Source: CAYWBI01 sp964456445 (GTDB lineage Bacteria > Calditrichota > Calditrichia > Calditrichales > J004). From it: a stretch of DNA of 55,285 nt. The DNA lies in assembly GCA_964456445.1 (NCBI GenBank), contig CAYWBI010000008.1, forward strand, positions 1 to 55,285, read 5' to 3'. Of this stretch, positions 9,123-18,379 are shown piece by piece. The position numbers were made by a program, and so were the translations under genes. The notes beneath the pieces were generated by a model. It was given only the letters and a program-made list of their open reading frames with translations, was not told the DNA's origin and did not search any database. The number at the start of each line of letters is the position of its first letter. Positions within the stretch are counted from its first letter, which is position 1.

Positions 9123-9973
9123 AACCTGAAGCACCTATCGGCATATTCGATTCCGGCATTGGCGGGCTAACTGTTTTAAAGCAACTCCGGGCATTAATGC
9201 CCAATGAACGATTGATATATTTTGGTGATACCGCGCGTATCCCGTATGGTACAAAATCCCAAAAACTTATCCAACGCTATGCCCTGGAAGATGCGGAATT
9301 CCTTCTGCAACACAAAGTTAAAATGATCGTCGTAGCCTGTAATACCGCGTCTGCCCTGGCCATTGACGTACTTACAGACAACCTGAGCATACCGGTTTCG
9401 GGCGTGGTAAGACCCGGCTCGGCGGCGGCGTTTAAAAAAGCAAATGGCAAGGAAATTGCCGTGTTGGGCACATCGGCGACTATAAACAGCAACGCCTATA
9501 ACCGGGCCATTCAAGACGCCGGTTACACTAAAACCGTTCATACTCAGGCCTGCCCCCTGCTGGTCCCCCTCGTGGAAGAAGGGTGGCTTGATGGAAACAT
9601 CACGGAGCTGATCCTGCGGAAATATTTACGGGATATCGATTTTAAAAACATCGGCGCGCTTGTTTTGGGCTGTACACATTATCCGCTATTAGCCGGGGCA
9701 ATCCAAAGCATTGTAGGAAACCCGGTGCAATTGATTGATTCTGGATATGAAACAGCCTACTTTGTAAAGAAAAAATTAGAGGCCCTGCACATGCTCAATC
9801 ACTCCAAAAAACAGGAAGCGGATACTTTTTATGTGAGTGATATTCCACAAAAATTCCAGGAAATCGGTTCCCGTTTTCTCGGCGCACCCTTACAAAAAGT
9901 CATCCAGATAAATTTTGAAAAATTTTTACTTGAAAATAGCCTTCAAATAACCCATCTTTTGCAAGGCTTGTGA
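9119..9973 (+). CDS. murI: Glutamate racemase
   Basis: The 284-residue product has all hallmarks of MurI, which makes D-glutamate for peptidoglycan. IGIFDSGIGGLTV carries the catalytic Asp at residue 11. The two acid-base cysteines are Cys74 in ACNTAS and Cys185 in GCTHYP. GDTARIPYG is the substrate loop. The start codon overlaps the stop of the amidase gene (ATGA at 9119-9122), which fixes the start and implies translational coupling. Downstream lies a 7-bp tandem repeat before the next gene. Confidence 0.97.
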   Translation: MKPEAPIGIFDSGIGGLTVLKQLRALMPNERLIYFGDTARIPYGTKSQKLIQRYALEDAEFLLQHKVKMIVVACNTASALAIDVLTDNLSIPVSGVVRPGSAAAFKKANGKEIAVLGTSATINSNAYNRAIQDAGYTKTVHTQACPLLVPLVEEGWLDGNITELILRKYLRDIDFKNIGALVLGCTHYPLLAGAIQSIVGNPVQLIDSGYETAYFVKKKLEALHMLNHSKKQEADTFYVSDIPQKFQEIGSRFLGAPLQKVIQINFEKFLLENSLQITHLLQGL

Positions 9974-9979
9974 GGGAGG

Positions 9980-10001
9980 TAAGAAGTAAGAAGTAAGAAG
10001 T
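9980..10001. repeat. Heptanucleotide tandem repeat (TAAGAAG)x3
   Basis: Three exact copies of TAAGAAG begin seven bases after the murI stop, followed by one more T. It is one of three intergenic 7-bp tandem repeats in the window. Confidence 0.9.
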
Positions 10002-10093
10002 GAAAATTAATCGGCAGGATCATTTATCTGCAAAACAGAAAGAAACAATTTCATTGAATTTAGGCATTTGTTTGTATGCCAAAAAGGTGGTTT

Positions 10094-11047
10094 ATGAAAA
10101 AATTATGTATCGTTGTGATAGTCCTGATCAGTATCATTCCTTTATCCGCGGGGAATAATGCACTGACCAATGCCTTTACTTTTTTAAGTATCGATTTTAA
10201 CCCGCGCAGCGCAGCAACGGCAAACGCGTTTAGCACCATGCGTGAAGACATTGGTTCCATGCTTATCAATCCTGCCGGGATGGCCGGGGTATCCCAACAA
10301 AAATACACCTTTAACTACACGGCCTATCTGTTGGATATCAACGGCGGTATTGCAGGCTATGCCTATCCACTTAAAGGTTATGGCGTTTTAAGCGCGGCCA
10401 TCACCTATCTCGATTATGGTACAATGCAGGAAACAAATAATCTTGCCGCGGCAACAGGGGCAACTTTTGGAGCAGCGGATTTTGCTTTAACTGTAGGCTG
10501 GTCAGCAGAGCTACAGGAAAACATCAGCTATGGTATAAACGTAAAATATATTCATTCCCAGCTTGAATCCTATGGCGCATCTGCCGTTGCCCTGGATTTT
10601 GGGGCTTTGTACAAGGCGCCTTTTGAGGACAATTTATATTTTGCCTTCGCTGTTTTGAACCTGGGAAGCAATTTTGAATATTATGCCAAAACAAAGGCCA
10701 GTTTGCCAACTACAATGCGTTTCGGCGTATCAAAAAAACTGGCACACCTGCCGTTGGAAATTGGTCTTAGCCTTTTGGACCTAAATAAAAGCGCGGACAC
10801 CATTGGAGAATATTTTAAACGTTTTGCTATTGGCGGCGAGTTTACGCTAAGTGAGTCGTTGCGTTTGCGTCTCGGGTATGACAACGCCTTACACAGCGAC
10901 CTAAAAACGATTGACGCCAGTCAGTTTGGTGGTCTGGCCGGGGGTGTCGGGATTTATTATGGCAAATACCGTTTCGATTATACCTATTCAAATTATAACC
11001 TGCTCGGCAATACACATCGCTTTGGGATTTCAGCCGTACTGGACTAA
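10094..11047 (+). CDS. PorV/PorQ-family outer-membrane barrel protein
   Basis: About 317 residues with a signal peptide ending near LSAG. The opening FLSIDFNPRSAATANAFSTM and LINPAGMAG match the PorV/PorQ family, whose barrels belong to the FadL superfamily and serve the type IX secretion system as shuttle or attachment factors. The C-terminus FDYTYSNYNLLGNTHRFGISAVL is the typical last strands with a terminal aromatic/hydrophobic pattern. The open frame starts at 10076, but AGGTGG (10085-10090) just before ATG 10094 and the signal peptide starting MKKLC support the shorter form. It stands alone between murI and obg. A role in secretion rather than as a plain porin is inferred from family. 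Confidence 0.85.
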   Translation: MKKLCIVVIVLISIIPLSAGNNALTNAFTFLSIDFNPRSAATANAFSTMREDIGSMLINPAGMAGVSQQKYTFNYTAYLLDINGGIAGYAYPLKGYGVLSAAITYLDYGTMQETNNLAAATGATFGAADFALTVGWSAELQENISYGINVKYIHSQLESYGASAVALDFGALYKAPFEDNLYFAFAVLNLGSNFEYYAKTKASLPTTMRFGVSKKLAHLPLEIGLSLLDLNKSADTIGEYFKRFAIGGEFTLSESLRLRLGYDNALHSDLKTIDASQFGGLAGGVGIYYGKYRFDYTYSNYNLLGNTHRFGISAVLD

Positions 11048-11048
11048 A

Positions 11049-11075
11049 TGCCTACCGGCGACAGGCAGGTTTTGA
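11049..11075 (+). terminator. Possible weak terminator after the PorV-like gene
   Basis: TGCCT (from about 11049) and AGGCA (about 11067) can pair across CGGCG, and GGTTTTG follows. The stem is only five to seven pairs. The rest of the 224-bp gap to obg also holds TCTTGTGG (11124-11131) matched by CCACAAGA (11156-11163). Confidence 0.35.
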
Positions 11076-11271
11076 GACACGCGACACCGTGCATCCAACC
11101 AAAGTCCCCTAATAAGCGGCGTTTCTTGTGGTTTTATTTTTAACAGTTTATTTATCCACAAGATTCCACCTGCGTAATCGCTTTGATTGAGCAAACAATG
11201 GGCGGATCCGGATGGATGTACGCTATATGATAATTATTTCCATATATTTTAGATCATAATAAAGGTAAAAA

Positions 11272-12273
11272 ATGTTTATTGATTTTGTAAAAATCCGGGT
11301 AAAAGCCGGAAACGGCGGAAGCGGATGCATGAGTTTCCACCGGGAAAAATTTGTCGATAAAGGCGGACCGGACGGCGGCGACGGCGGACGGGGCGGCAGT
11401 ATCGGTTTAACGGCAAACAAGAACCTGCATACACTACGGGATTTTAGCTACCGTCGGGAATATGTAGCCCAAAGGGGACAACATGGGATGGGTTCCAACA
11501 AACATGGCAGAAAAGGCAAGGATATTTTTTTGGAAGTCCCTATCGGCACCATCATTCGCGATGTGACAAACGATAGGGTTTTGGTAGATTTTACCGAAGA
11601 CAAGCAAATATTCACCATCGCTAAGGGCGGCCGCGGCGGGAAAGGAAATGCCCGCTATGCAACAGCCACGCATCGTAGCCCACGGGAATGGGAAGTAGGT
11701 CTGCCGGGGGAGGAACGGGAGTTGGAACTTGAATTAAAAAGCATTGCCGATATCGGGTTGGTTGGCTTTCCAAATGCAGGAAAATCAACACTGCTTTCCC
11801 ATATTTCCAAGGCGCGGCCAAAAATTGCCTCCTATCCCTTTACAACCCTTGCACCAAATTTAGGGATTGTGCCCTATAAGGATTTCTATAGTTTTGTTGT
11901 GGCCGATATTCCCGGTCTTATCGAAGGCGCACATACCGGCAAAGGCTTGGGGCACCAATTTTTACGCCATGTGGAACGTACACGCGTGCTGGCCTATATA
12001 CTTGATGTAAGCGAAGAAAACCCGTTGGAACAATTGGCAATCTTAAAAAACGAGCTGAAGTCCTACAGCCAGGTTTTAACACAAAAACCAAACCTGCTTA
12101 TTCTCAACAAAATAGATATCCTTGGAGATGAACCGCTGCCCGTCTTTGATTTAGACATACCTGTTATTCCGATTTCGGCTGCCAGTGGCAAGGGTCTGGA
12201 TGCCTTAAAAGACGCCTTTTACAATATTATCCAATTGGCCAATAAACTCGAAGAAGTCCCGGAAGATATTTAA
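11272..12273 (+). CDS. obgE: GTPase Obg
   Basis: A 333-residue Obg/CgtA GTPase involved in large ribosomal subunit maturation and stress control. The glycine-rich Obg fold spans 1-158 (many GG pairs such as GGDGGRGGS). The G domain starts with the P-loop GFPNAGKS at 165-172, followed by the switch II DIPGLIEGA, NKID and the SAASGKG G5 motif. There is no C-terminal OCT extension. AAAGG lies ten bases before the ATG. The 3' neighbour follows after 187 bp. Confidence 0.97.
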   Translation: MFIDFVKIRVKAGNGGSGCMSFHREKFVDKGGPDGGDGGRGGSIGLTANKNLHTLRDFSYRREYVAQRGQHGMGSNKHGRKGKDIFLEVPIGTIIRDVTNDRVLVDFTEDKQIFTIAKGGRGGKGNARYATATHRSPREWEVGLPGEERELELELKSIADIGLVGFPNAGKSTLLSHISKARPKIASYPFTTLAPNLGIVPYKDFYSFVVADIPGLIEGAHTGKGLGHQFLRHVERTRVLAYILDVSEENPLEQLAILKNELKSYSQVLTQKPNLLILNKIDILGDEPLPVFDLDIPVIPISAASGKGLDALKDAFYNIIQLANKLEEVPEDI

Positions 12274-12460
12274 TTCTTCGGTTCGCGGGTCATAAGGAGA
12301 TATGGATGATCAATGATGGCGAACAAAACATACTTTTATTAACTTAGAAGCGTGTGGCCAACTACATAAACGGCTCCTTTGTCCCGGACAAAGACTCATC
12401 TTATTTGGGCCATCATATAAACTCTTATCAATATGCGCACAGCCCCGGAGGGATGAACCC

Positions 12461-15457
12461 ATGGCAAACCGCCCTTTTACTTCCACAGTTACCGACGCCT
12501 TTCAGACCGACTTCCCCAGTGGCGACCGTTTTAAGGTCTTCCAGCAGCTTATGCACAAGCGCATACGTGAAGTATTGCTTGTATCCAACCCCTACAACCT
12601 TTTTTTGCTGGAAGAAGATGGACGGATATATGAACAATTACGTGAGGAATATTACTCACTCGGGTTGGACCACTCACCGGAATTCCAGCGCATATCCAGC
12701 GCAAAGGACGCCCTGGAACAGTTAAAGAACCGCCAACTATTTGATATGGTAATTACAACCGCGCATAGCCAGGAGATGTCCGCGCGTGATTTTGCCAAAC
12801 GTGTAAAAAAACTATACCCAAACCTGCCCATCGTACATTTGGTTTTTGATACGAGCGAATTCGATTCCCGTCTGCGGGGCAACAAGAAAAAGCCCTTTGA
12901 TCATATTTTTACCTGGAGTGGTGATTATCGCATCATCATTGCCATCATAAAGCTGATCGAAGACGAAGCCAATATACGCAGGGATGTTGATATTGCAGGC
13001 GTTCAGGTTATTTTGGTTGTGGAAGATAATATCCGTTTTTATTCCAGATACCTGCCCTTGCTTTATACGGAGCTCCTGGGACAGTCAAAAAAATTACTGC
13101 CGGAGGGGGTCAATCTATATCATAAATTTTTACGTATGCGCGCCAGGCCCAAAATTATCCTGGCCACAAATTTTGAAGAGGCCAAAGGTTACTTTGACAC
13201 CTATAATGAACATATCATGGGGGTCATCTCCGATGTTAATTATTATCGCAACGGAAAGGCGGACAGCAATGCAGGGCTGGCTTTTACCCGCTATGTAAAA
13301 AAGAGAAAGAGCGACATTCCCATCCTGCTACAGTCCCACGATGAGAAAAACAGGCTCAGGGCCTTTTCTGCCGGGGCGTCATTTTTAAATAAGGACGCCC
13401 CGGATTTACTTCAAAGATTAAACCGCTTTGTAAAAGACAGCCTGGGATTTGGGGATTTTATTTTCAGGAACCCGGACTATGAAGAAGTCGGGCGCGCCCA
13501 TGATTTAAAATCGATGCGCAAAATGCTGGAAATAATCCCGGAAAGCAGCCTGCAATATCATGCGGACCGCAATCACTTTTCGAACTGGCTAAAAGCACGG
13601 CGGGAATTTTGGCTGGCCTATCAATTGCGCAAACGTTCAATAAGCGATTATAACTCGCTAAACGCCCTGAGGGAAGACCTGGTCTCTTCCTTAAACTTAT
13701 ACCTGACCATGCAACGACGCGGGATATTGTCGGATTTTAATGCCGAAACATTTGATACGGATTTTGGTTTTGCCCGGTTAGGCGGCGGTTCTATTGGCGG
13801 CAAGGCCCGGGGACTTAGTTTTTTAAACCTGCTTTTAAACAACCATTCACTCTATCGTAAATTTGAAAACGTCCATATCAGCGTCCCGCCTACCCTCATC
13901 CTCGGCAGCGATGTTTTTGACCGCTTTATGGACTATGCCGACTTAAGGGAAATATCGCTGCAGCAACTGCCGGACGCCGATTTACTCTCACGGTTTATGC
14001 AGGCGCCCTTCCCGGACGATATCGCGGAACACCTGTTGGGATATCTGGAAAAAACCACACAACCCATTGCAGTGCGCAGTTCAAGTTTGCTGGAAGACTC
14101 CCAGTACTTCCCTTTTGCGGGGATTTATGACACGGTTATGCTGGCCAACAATCAGCCGGATATCAATATACGTCTGACAAACCTTATACGGGCAATAAAA
14201 ACCGTATATGCATCAACTTACTCCTCAGAGGCGCGCGAATATATGCTGCAGTCTTCCTTCCGCCTGGAAGAAGAGAAGATGGCCATTGTTATTCAAACCG
14301 TGGTGGGAAATAAATACGGACAGCGTTTTTACCCGGAAGTCTCCGGCGTTGCGCGCTCTTATAATTACTACTCCCTCGCACCGGCAAAATCCACCGACGG
14401 GGTTGCCTCATTGGTGCTGGGTTTGGGACAAATGGTCGTTGAAGGCGGTAAAAATGTTAACTTCTGCCCTGCCTATCCGCATCATATCGCCCAGTTTTCT
14501 ACAATCGAACAAACCTTACGCAGCAACCAAACATCTTTTTTTGCCATCTCTTTGGATGAGTCCGCGCCGGACAATACACAGGCTATAAATATAACCAGGG
14601 AATTCCCAGTTAGCGCTGCCGATGATGACGGTTCGCTGTATTTTGTCGCATCCACCTATTCCCATCAAAACTACGCCATATATGACGGTGTTTCCCGCCC
14701 GGGCATGCGGGTGATAACTTTTGCACCAATCCTCAAACAAGAATTATTCCCCCTGTCCGATATTATAAGTTCGATCTTAAAGTTGGGCGCCAAGGGCATG
14801 GGCACACACATCGAAATTGAATTTGCCGTTCGTATGGCCCGCAACAAATCCGAACTTCATGAATTTTCACTTTTGCAGATGCGTCCGCTGGCCGACCACG
14901 GCAGTGAAACCATTCTTACCCCCGATGATTTATCGAAAGATGGCGCCTTGTGTTTTAGTGACCAGGTTCTGGGCAACGGGGAAATTGATGATATAAAGGA
15001 TATTGTTTTTATTACGCCCAGCGTTTTTGACCGCTCGGCAACCAGCATTATGGCTGCCGAGATCGGACGCTTTAATAAAAAACTGCAAAAAGCCGGACGC
15101 TTCTATTTATTGATAGCCCTTGGCCGCCTGGGCAGCAATGACCCCTGGCTCGGCATACCGGTAAGTTGGAACCAAATTGCTTCGAGCAAGGCCATCATAG
15201 AAAGTGGTATAACGGAAATGGTTATCGAACCCTCGCAGGCCAGCCATTTTTTTCATAATGTCTGTGCCTTTCATGTAAACTACTTCAGCGTTCAGCCCGG
15301 CAAGCACAATCAATATGTCAACTGGGAATGGCTCGAGGCGCATCCGGTTAAAGAAAGCCTGAAGTACACCCGGCACATTCGTCTAAAAAAACCATTAAAG
15401 ATCAAGGTTGATGGTACATCACACCGTGGGCTGATTTTATTGCCCGGAGAATTTTAA
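12461..15457 (+). CDS. REC-REC-PEP synthase N-domain protein without the phosphohistidine domain
   Basis: A 998-residue cytoplasmic protein. Residues about 30-155 form a degenerate receiver-like domain in which the phosphoacceptor Asp is replaced (MVITTAHSQEM). Residues about 170-335 are a second receiver with VVEDN, an Asp in VISDVNYY and a C-terminal K (SFLNKD). Residues about 450-830 match the PEP/pyruvate-binding ATP-grasp domain of PEP synthase and PPDK (LGGGSIGGKARGLSFL, PIAVRSSSLLEDSQYFPFAGIYDT, EIEFAV, LQMRPL). The mobile His domain (GGxxSHxAI) needed for phosphotransfer to a substrate is absent. GGAGGG at 12447-12452 supports ATG 12461. Similar proteins are known in FCB genomes but their role is unclear. 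Confidence 0.85.
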   Translation: MANRPFTSTVTDAFQTDFPSGDRFKVFQQLMHKRIREVLLVSNPYNLFLLEEDGRIYEQLREEYYSLGLDHSPEFQRISSAKDALEQLKNRQLFDMVITTAHSQEMSARDFAKRVKKLYPNLPIVHLVFDTSEFDSRLRGNKKKPFDHIFTWSGDYRIIIAIIKLIEDEANIRRDVDIAGVQVILVVEDNIRFYSRYLPLLYTELLGQSKKLLPEGVNLYHKFLRMRARPKIILATNFEEAKGYFDTYNEHIMGVISDVNYYRNGKADSNAGLAFTRYVKKRKSDIPILLQSHDEKNRLRAFSAGASFLNKDAPDLLQRLNRFVKDSLGFGDFIFRNPDYEEVGRAHDLKSMRKMLEIIPESSLQYHADRNHFSNWLKARREFWLAYQLRKRSISDYNSLNALREDLVSSLNLYLTMQRRGILSDFNAETFDTDFGFARLGGGSIGGKARGLSFLNLLLNNHSLYRKFENVHISVPPTLILGSDVFDRFMDYADLREISLQQLPDADLLSRFMQAPFPDDIAEHLLGYLEKTTQPIAVRSSSLLEDSQYFPFAGIYDTVMLANNQPDINIRLTNLIRAIKTVYASTYSSEAREYMLQSSFRLEEEKMAIVIQTVVGNKYGQRFYPEVSGVARSYNYYSLAPAKSTDGVASLVLGLGQMVVEGGKNVNFCPAYPHHIAQFSTIEQTLRSNQTSFFAISLDESAPDNTQAINITREFPVSAADDDGSLYFVASTYSHQNYAIYDGVSRPGMRVITFAPILKQELFPLSDIISSILKLGAKGMGTHIEIEFAVRMARNKSELHEFSLLQMRPLADHGSETILTPDDLSKDGALCFSDQVLGNGEIDDIKDIVFITPSVFDRSATSIMAAEIGRFNKKLQKAGRFYLLIALGRLGSNDPWLGIPVSWNQIASSKAIIESGITEMVIEPSQASHFFHNVCAFHVNYFSVQPGKHNQYVNWEWLEAHPVKESLKYTRHIRLKKPLKIKVDGTSHRGLILLPGEF

Positions 15458-15639
15458 GCCCTATTTTATTCACTTAATGTAGCAAATTTGAGTATTTCTC
15501 CATTCCTCAACTAAAATAAATTTGTTATCGTTCTGTTATAACTCTTTTTTATCCTTTTATCAAGGTTAAGTTACTTCTATAGCGGATCGAAATAAGTTAA
15601 CCGGCCAACAGCCTGCTATATTCATCGAGGAGATTTATT

Positions 15640-16059
15640 ATGCGGAAAAATATAACTTTTATTCTGAGTTTAATTTTTTTATTATTGCTGGTATCCTGCA
15701 GTACGGATACCGGTACAAACCCTGACAATAATAGCGGTGGTTCATCAACCGTAAAAGCAACCTTTTCATCAATCCAGCAAAATGTTTTCAGCAAATCCTG
15801 CGCCTTTAGCAGTTGTCATGCCGGGTCGGTTTCACCCACGCTTTCCGCCGGAAACGCCTACGGCAATATCGTAAACCGAATCAGTTCAGTCGGTAAGGCA
15901 TATATCAAGCCATCCGACCTTGACAATAGCTATCTGCTTCTAAAGTTAAAGGGCCAAAACATAAGCGGTGCAAGGATGCCCCGTAATGCCAACCCGCTCA
16001 CGCAATCGGTTATTGATTCTATCAGCCTCTGGATACAAAATGGCGCCCAAAACAACTAA
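15640..16059 (+). CDS. Small lipoprotein with CX4CH cytochrome c-type motif
   Basis: A 139-residue lipoprotein: hydrophobic signal, lipobox LVSC with Cys20, then a Gly/Ser/Asn-rich linker. Residues 45-137 look like a single cytochrome c domain, but the heme motif is C54-AFSS-C59-H60, four residues between the cysteines instead of two. A possible distal methionine is in GARMPRN. The end SVIDSISLWIQNGA matches the closing helix of the planctomycete/FCB-type cytochrome c family. GAGGAG precedes ATG by about nine bases. With the YceI and DUF5777 genes that follow on the same strand it probably forms one transcription unit in envelope redox or surface functions. Confidence 0.8.
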   Translation: MRKNITFILSLIFLLLLVSCSTDTGTNPDNNSGGSSTVKATFSSIQQNVFSKSCAFSSCHAGSVSPTLSAGNAYGNIVNRISSVGKAYIKPSDLDNSYLLLKLKGQNISGARMPRNANPLTQSVIDSISLWIQNGAQNN

Positions 16060-16095
16060 TAGCCTTGTCACAACAGGAAACCGGGACCCAATTCC

Positions 16096-16662
16096 ATGAA
16101 ATACATAAATTTTTTACTGCTTTTTTCGGCCGTGGCGCTGCATGCCGGTGATTGGCAAATCGATAACAAGGCACAAAATAAAGTCATATTTCATTCCAGT
16201 TCAACCTTGACCGATTTTGACGGGGCGACCGATCAAATTGACGGCTATATCTATTGGGACGGCAAAAAATTATTTAGCGGAAAAAATGCGTTTTATCTTG
16301 AGGTACGTCTGGAAAGCTTTGAAACGGGGAACGGTAAAAGGGACCGCGACATGCGCGATGACGTTCTGCAAACAGATCAATATCCGTTGGGATCGTTTAA
16401 TGGCACAATAACTTCCTTTAACCAGGTGAAGGATTCAATAGGGGTTATGGTGAAGGGGGACATGAAATTGCACGGCAAACAAAAGCATCTGGAAATGCCG
16501 GCCACGATAATATTAAAAAACGGCGTTATGCGGGTCCTGGCTTCCTTTAGCCTGTTTTTACACGACTATAACATCAAGGCGCCACAGCTTGTTGCATTTG
16601 TAAAAGTAGCCGATGAAATAAAGCTGGAACTCGATTTTAAACTTAAAGAGCACAAAGATTAG
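16096..16662 (+). CDS. YceI-like domain periplasmic protein
   Basis: A 188-residue exported protein with signal peptide ending at LHAG. The rest is a lipocalin-like YceI barrel: WQIDNKAQNKVIFHSSSTLTDFDG at the start, FNGTITSF and GDMKLHGKQKHLEMPATI in the middle, then FSLFLHDYNIKAP. YceI proteins bind isoprenoids or fatty amides in the periplasm. It follows the cytochrome gene by 36 bp and precedes the DUF5777 gene by 41 bp. This trio order is frequent in Bacteroidota and relatives, supporting a shared but undefined function. Confidence 0.88.
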   Translation: MKYINFLLLFSAVALHAGDWQIDNKAQNKVIFHSSSTLTDFDGATDQIDGYIYWDGKKLFSGKNAFYLEVRLESFETGNGKRDRDMRDDVLQTDQYPLGSFNGTITSFNQVKDSIGVMVKGDMKLHGKQKHLEMPATIILKNGVMRVLASFSLFLHDYNIKAPQLVAFVKVADEIKLELDFKLKEHKD

Positions 16663-16703
16663 CCAATCCGACCTTTTCCGAACATCAACAATGAGAAAAC
16701 ATC

Positions 16704-17576
16704 ATGAGAAAAATTTTTATTCTTCTTTTACTTTTACCCTTTTTTATAAATGCCCAAAGCCGTTGGAAGCACAAGAAACAAAGCCAAGTCCGTGACCTGG
16801 AGTTATTTCATTCCACGCAAACGGCAAATCTGCCTACCAGCGAGACCCTGAAACAGGGTGATTTTATGTATGAAATCTCACATCGATTTGGGAAAATCTC
16901 CGATGGTTATGACGCCCTCTATGGCTTTGACGGACCGGTTACCATGCGCACGGCGCTAAGCTATGGCCTGACGGATCATATCATGATCGGACTGGGACGA
17001 AGCAGTATATTGGACAATCTTGATTTTAACCTAAAAATAAAACTTTTCCAATTTCGCAATAAATCACGTCCATCCGTGCTCGCCATTCGGGGCGGGCTGG
17101 CCATCAATACGGAACCGGCATATCATCTTAAGGCTTTTTCCAGCGCACACACACAATACTATTTTCAACTGATTTACAATATCATGTTTTTGGACAAGAA
17201 ACTGGGTATCGGTATCGTTCCGACCTTTGTAGGAAACAGTTATATTTTTGCGGACAGGAACGGCTTGTCCACAAAAAACAGCTTTGCCTTAGGCACATAC
17301 TATCAATTTTACTTCAACCGGATGTGGAGTATTTGGGCCGAATATAGTCCCGTGCTCTCCGGTTGGAACGGGCCTATTTTCAGTGATCCGTCAAGTCTCT
17401 ATCGTTCTTACAATTCCATTGCATTGGGATTCGCGATAGAAACCGGCGGGCATGTCTTTCATCTTTTTGCAACAAACAATACACGCCTTAATACAACCCA
17501 ATACGCCGTGGGCTCCAACGGCAATACGGGGAAAAACACCTGGCATTTGGGCTTTAGCATCACACGGGAGCTTTGA
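16704..17576 (+). CDS. DUF5777-family outer-membrane beta-barrel protein
   Basis: A 290-residue exported protein with a signal peptide ending FINAQ. The body alternates aromatic strands and ends in WHLGFSITREL, typical of an outer-membrane barrel. The N-terminal stretch TANLPTSETLKQGDFMYEISHRFG and FDGPVTMRTALSYGLTDHIMIGLGRS are characteristic of the DUF5777 family. Function is unknown. It is the last gene of the plus-strand half of the window; the next gene converges on it. Confidence 0.85.
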   Translation: MRKIFILLLLLPFFINAQSRWKHKKQSQVRDLELFHSTQTANLPTSETLKQGDFMYEISHRFGKISDGYDALYGFDGPVTMRTALSYGLTDHIMIGLGRSSILDNLDFNLKIKLFQFRNKSRPSVLAIRGGLAINTEPAYHLKAFSSAHTQYYFQLIYNIMFLDKKLGIGIVPTFVGNSYIFADRNGLSTKNSFALGTYYQFYFNRMWSIWAEYSPVLSGWNGPIFSDPSSLYRSYNSIALGFAIETGGHVFHLFATNNTRLNTTQYAVGSNGNTGKNTWHLGFSITREL

Positions 17577-17580
17577 GAAC

Positions 17581-17608
17581 AATTAAGAATTAAGAATTAA
17601 GAATTAAG
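17581..17608. repeat. Heptanucleotide tandem repeat (AATTAAG)x4
   Basis: Four exact copies of AATTAAG begin four bases after the stop codon of the DUF5777 gene, in the gap between convergent genes. Confidence 0.95.
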
Positions 17609-17727
17609 ACAGTACTTACGGACATCATTTTAATTTCTTTAACAAAATGCCGCCAATCCAACCTATATATTTGCATCGTATTTGTCATCATCAAATTGTT
17701 CATTTTTCATTGTTCCCAGGGCCAGAA

Positions 17728-17763
17728 ACGACAAAAGCGGAGACCCGGGAGGATATCCGCTTT
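17728..17763 (-). terminator. Intrinsic terminator of the response regulator gene
   Basis: On the minus strand AAAGCGGA pairs with TCCGCTTT across a 15-base loop and is followed by TGTCGTTT. It starts 16 bases after the stop codon of the minus-strand gene. Confidence 0.5.
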
Positions 17764-17778
17764 GAATTGAAAAGGGTT

Positions 17779-18255
17779 TTATTGCAGCAACGAAGCCAGG
17801 ATAATTCCCAATATTAGCCAAACGGGTATGGAAATGAGCAAAGCCCATATAATACCGTTGGCCGTTTTGAGGGAACTTGATAAGCCTTTTTTCTCCAGGG
17901 CGCGGTTTATCTTCAAACGCACCTCCTCGATATGGAATGGTTTCGTCAAGTAATCATACGCGCCTTTTTTAATGGCTTCCACGGCTGTTTCTATCGTTGG
18001 GTGGGCCGTGATCATCAAAAAGACCACATTCTTATTTGTCGCTTTTACTTTCTTAAGCAACTGGATACCGTCCATTTCGGGCATATATAAATCCGACAGG
18101 ACCACATCGATCTTGACATTTTTGATAATCTCCAATGCCTCATGTCCATTCGCCGCTACATGAGGAATGTAATTCATGCTTTTTAAAACACTTTGCAGTG
18201 TTTCCCTTACATCTTCTTCGTCATCAACGACTAAAATATGGCGACCATCGTTCAT
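17779..18255 (-). CDS. Single-receiver response regulator with C-terminal membrane helix
   Basis: A 158-residue protein. Residues 5-120 are a complete receiver domain: acidic pair D11-D12, phosphoacceptor D55 in LSDLYMPEMDG, T83 and K105 (LTKPF), similar to the receiver of NtrC-type regulators. Instead of an ATPase or DNA-binding output, residues 135-157 form one strongly hydrophobic helix that ends the protein, a tail anchor. The receiver should face the cytoplasm. GGAG lies about ten bases before the ATG. No histidine kinase is next to it. It may recruit a phosphorylation signal to the membrane, but the partner is unknown. Confidence 0.88.
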   Translation of the reverse strand: MNDGRHILVVDDEEDVRETLQSVLKSMNYIPHVAANGHEALEIIKNVKIDVVLSDLYMPEMDGIQLLKKVKATNKNVVFLMITAHPTIETAVEAIKKGAYDYLTKPFHIEEVRLKINRALEKKGLSSSLKTANGIIWALLISIPVWLILGIILASLLQ

Positions 18256-18379
18256 TTTATTTCTCCAACATTAAATTGATTAATCCGGCATCGGAACGGT
18301 TTACCTGCCTTCTATAATTGCTCAATCGGTATAAATATAAATTAATTTAACAATTAAATCCGTAAATATAATTTAAATC

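Noticed and set aside
12354..12725. GTG-started 123-codon frame overlapping the REC-REC gene
   Set aside because: It lies out of frame with the long gene over most of its length, has no recognisable domain, and the long gene has a good ribosome site.
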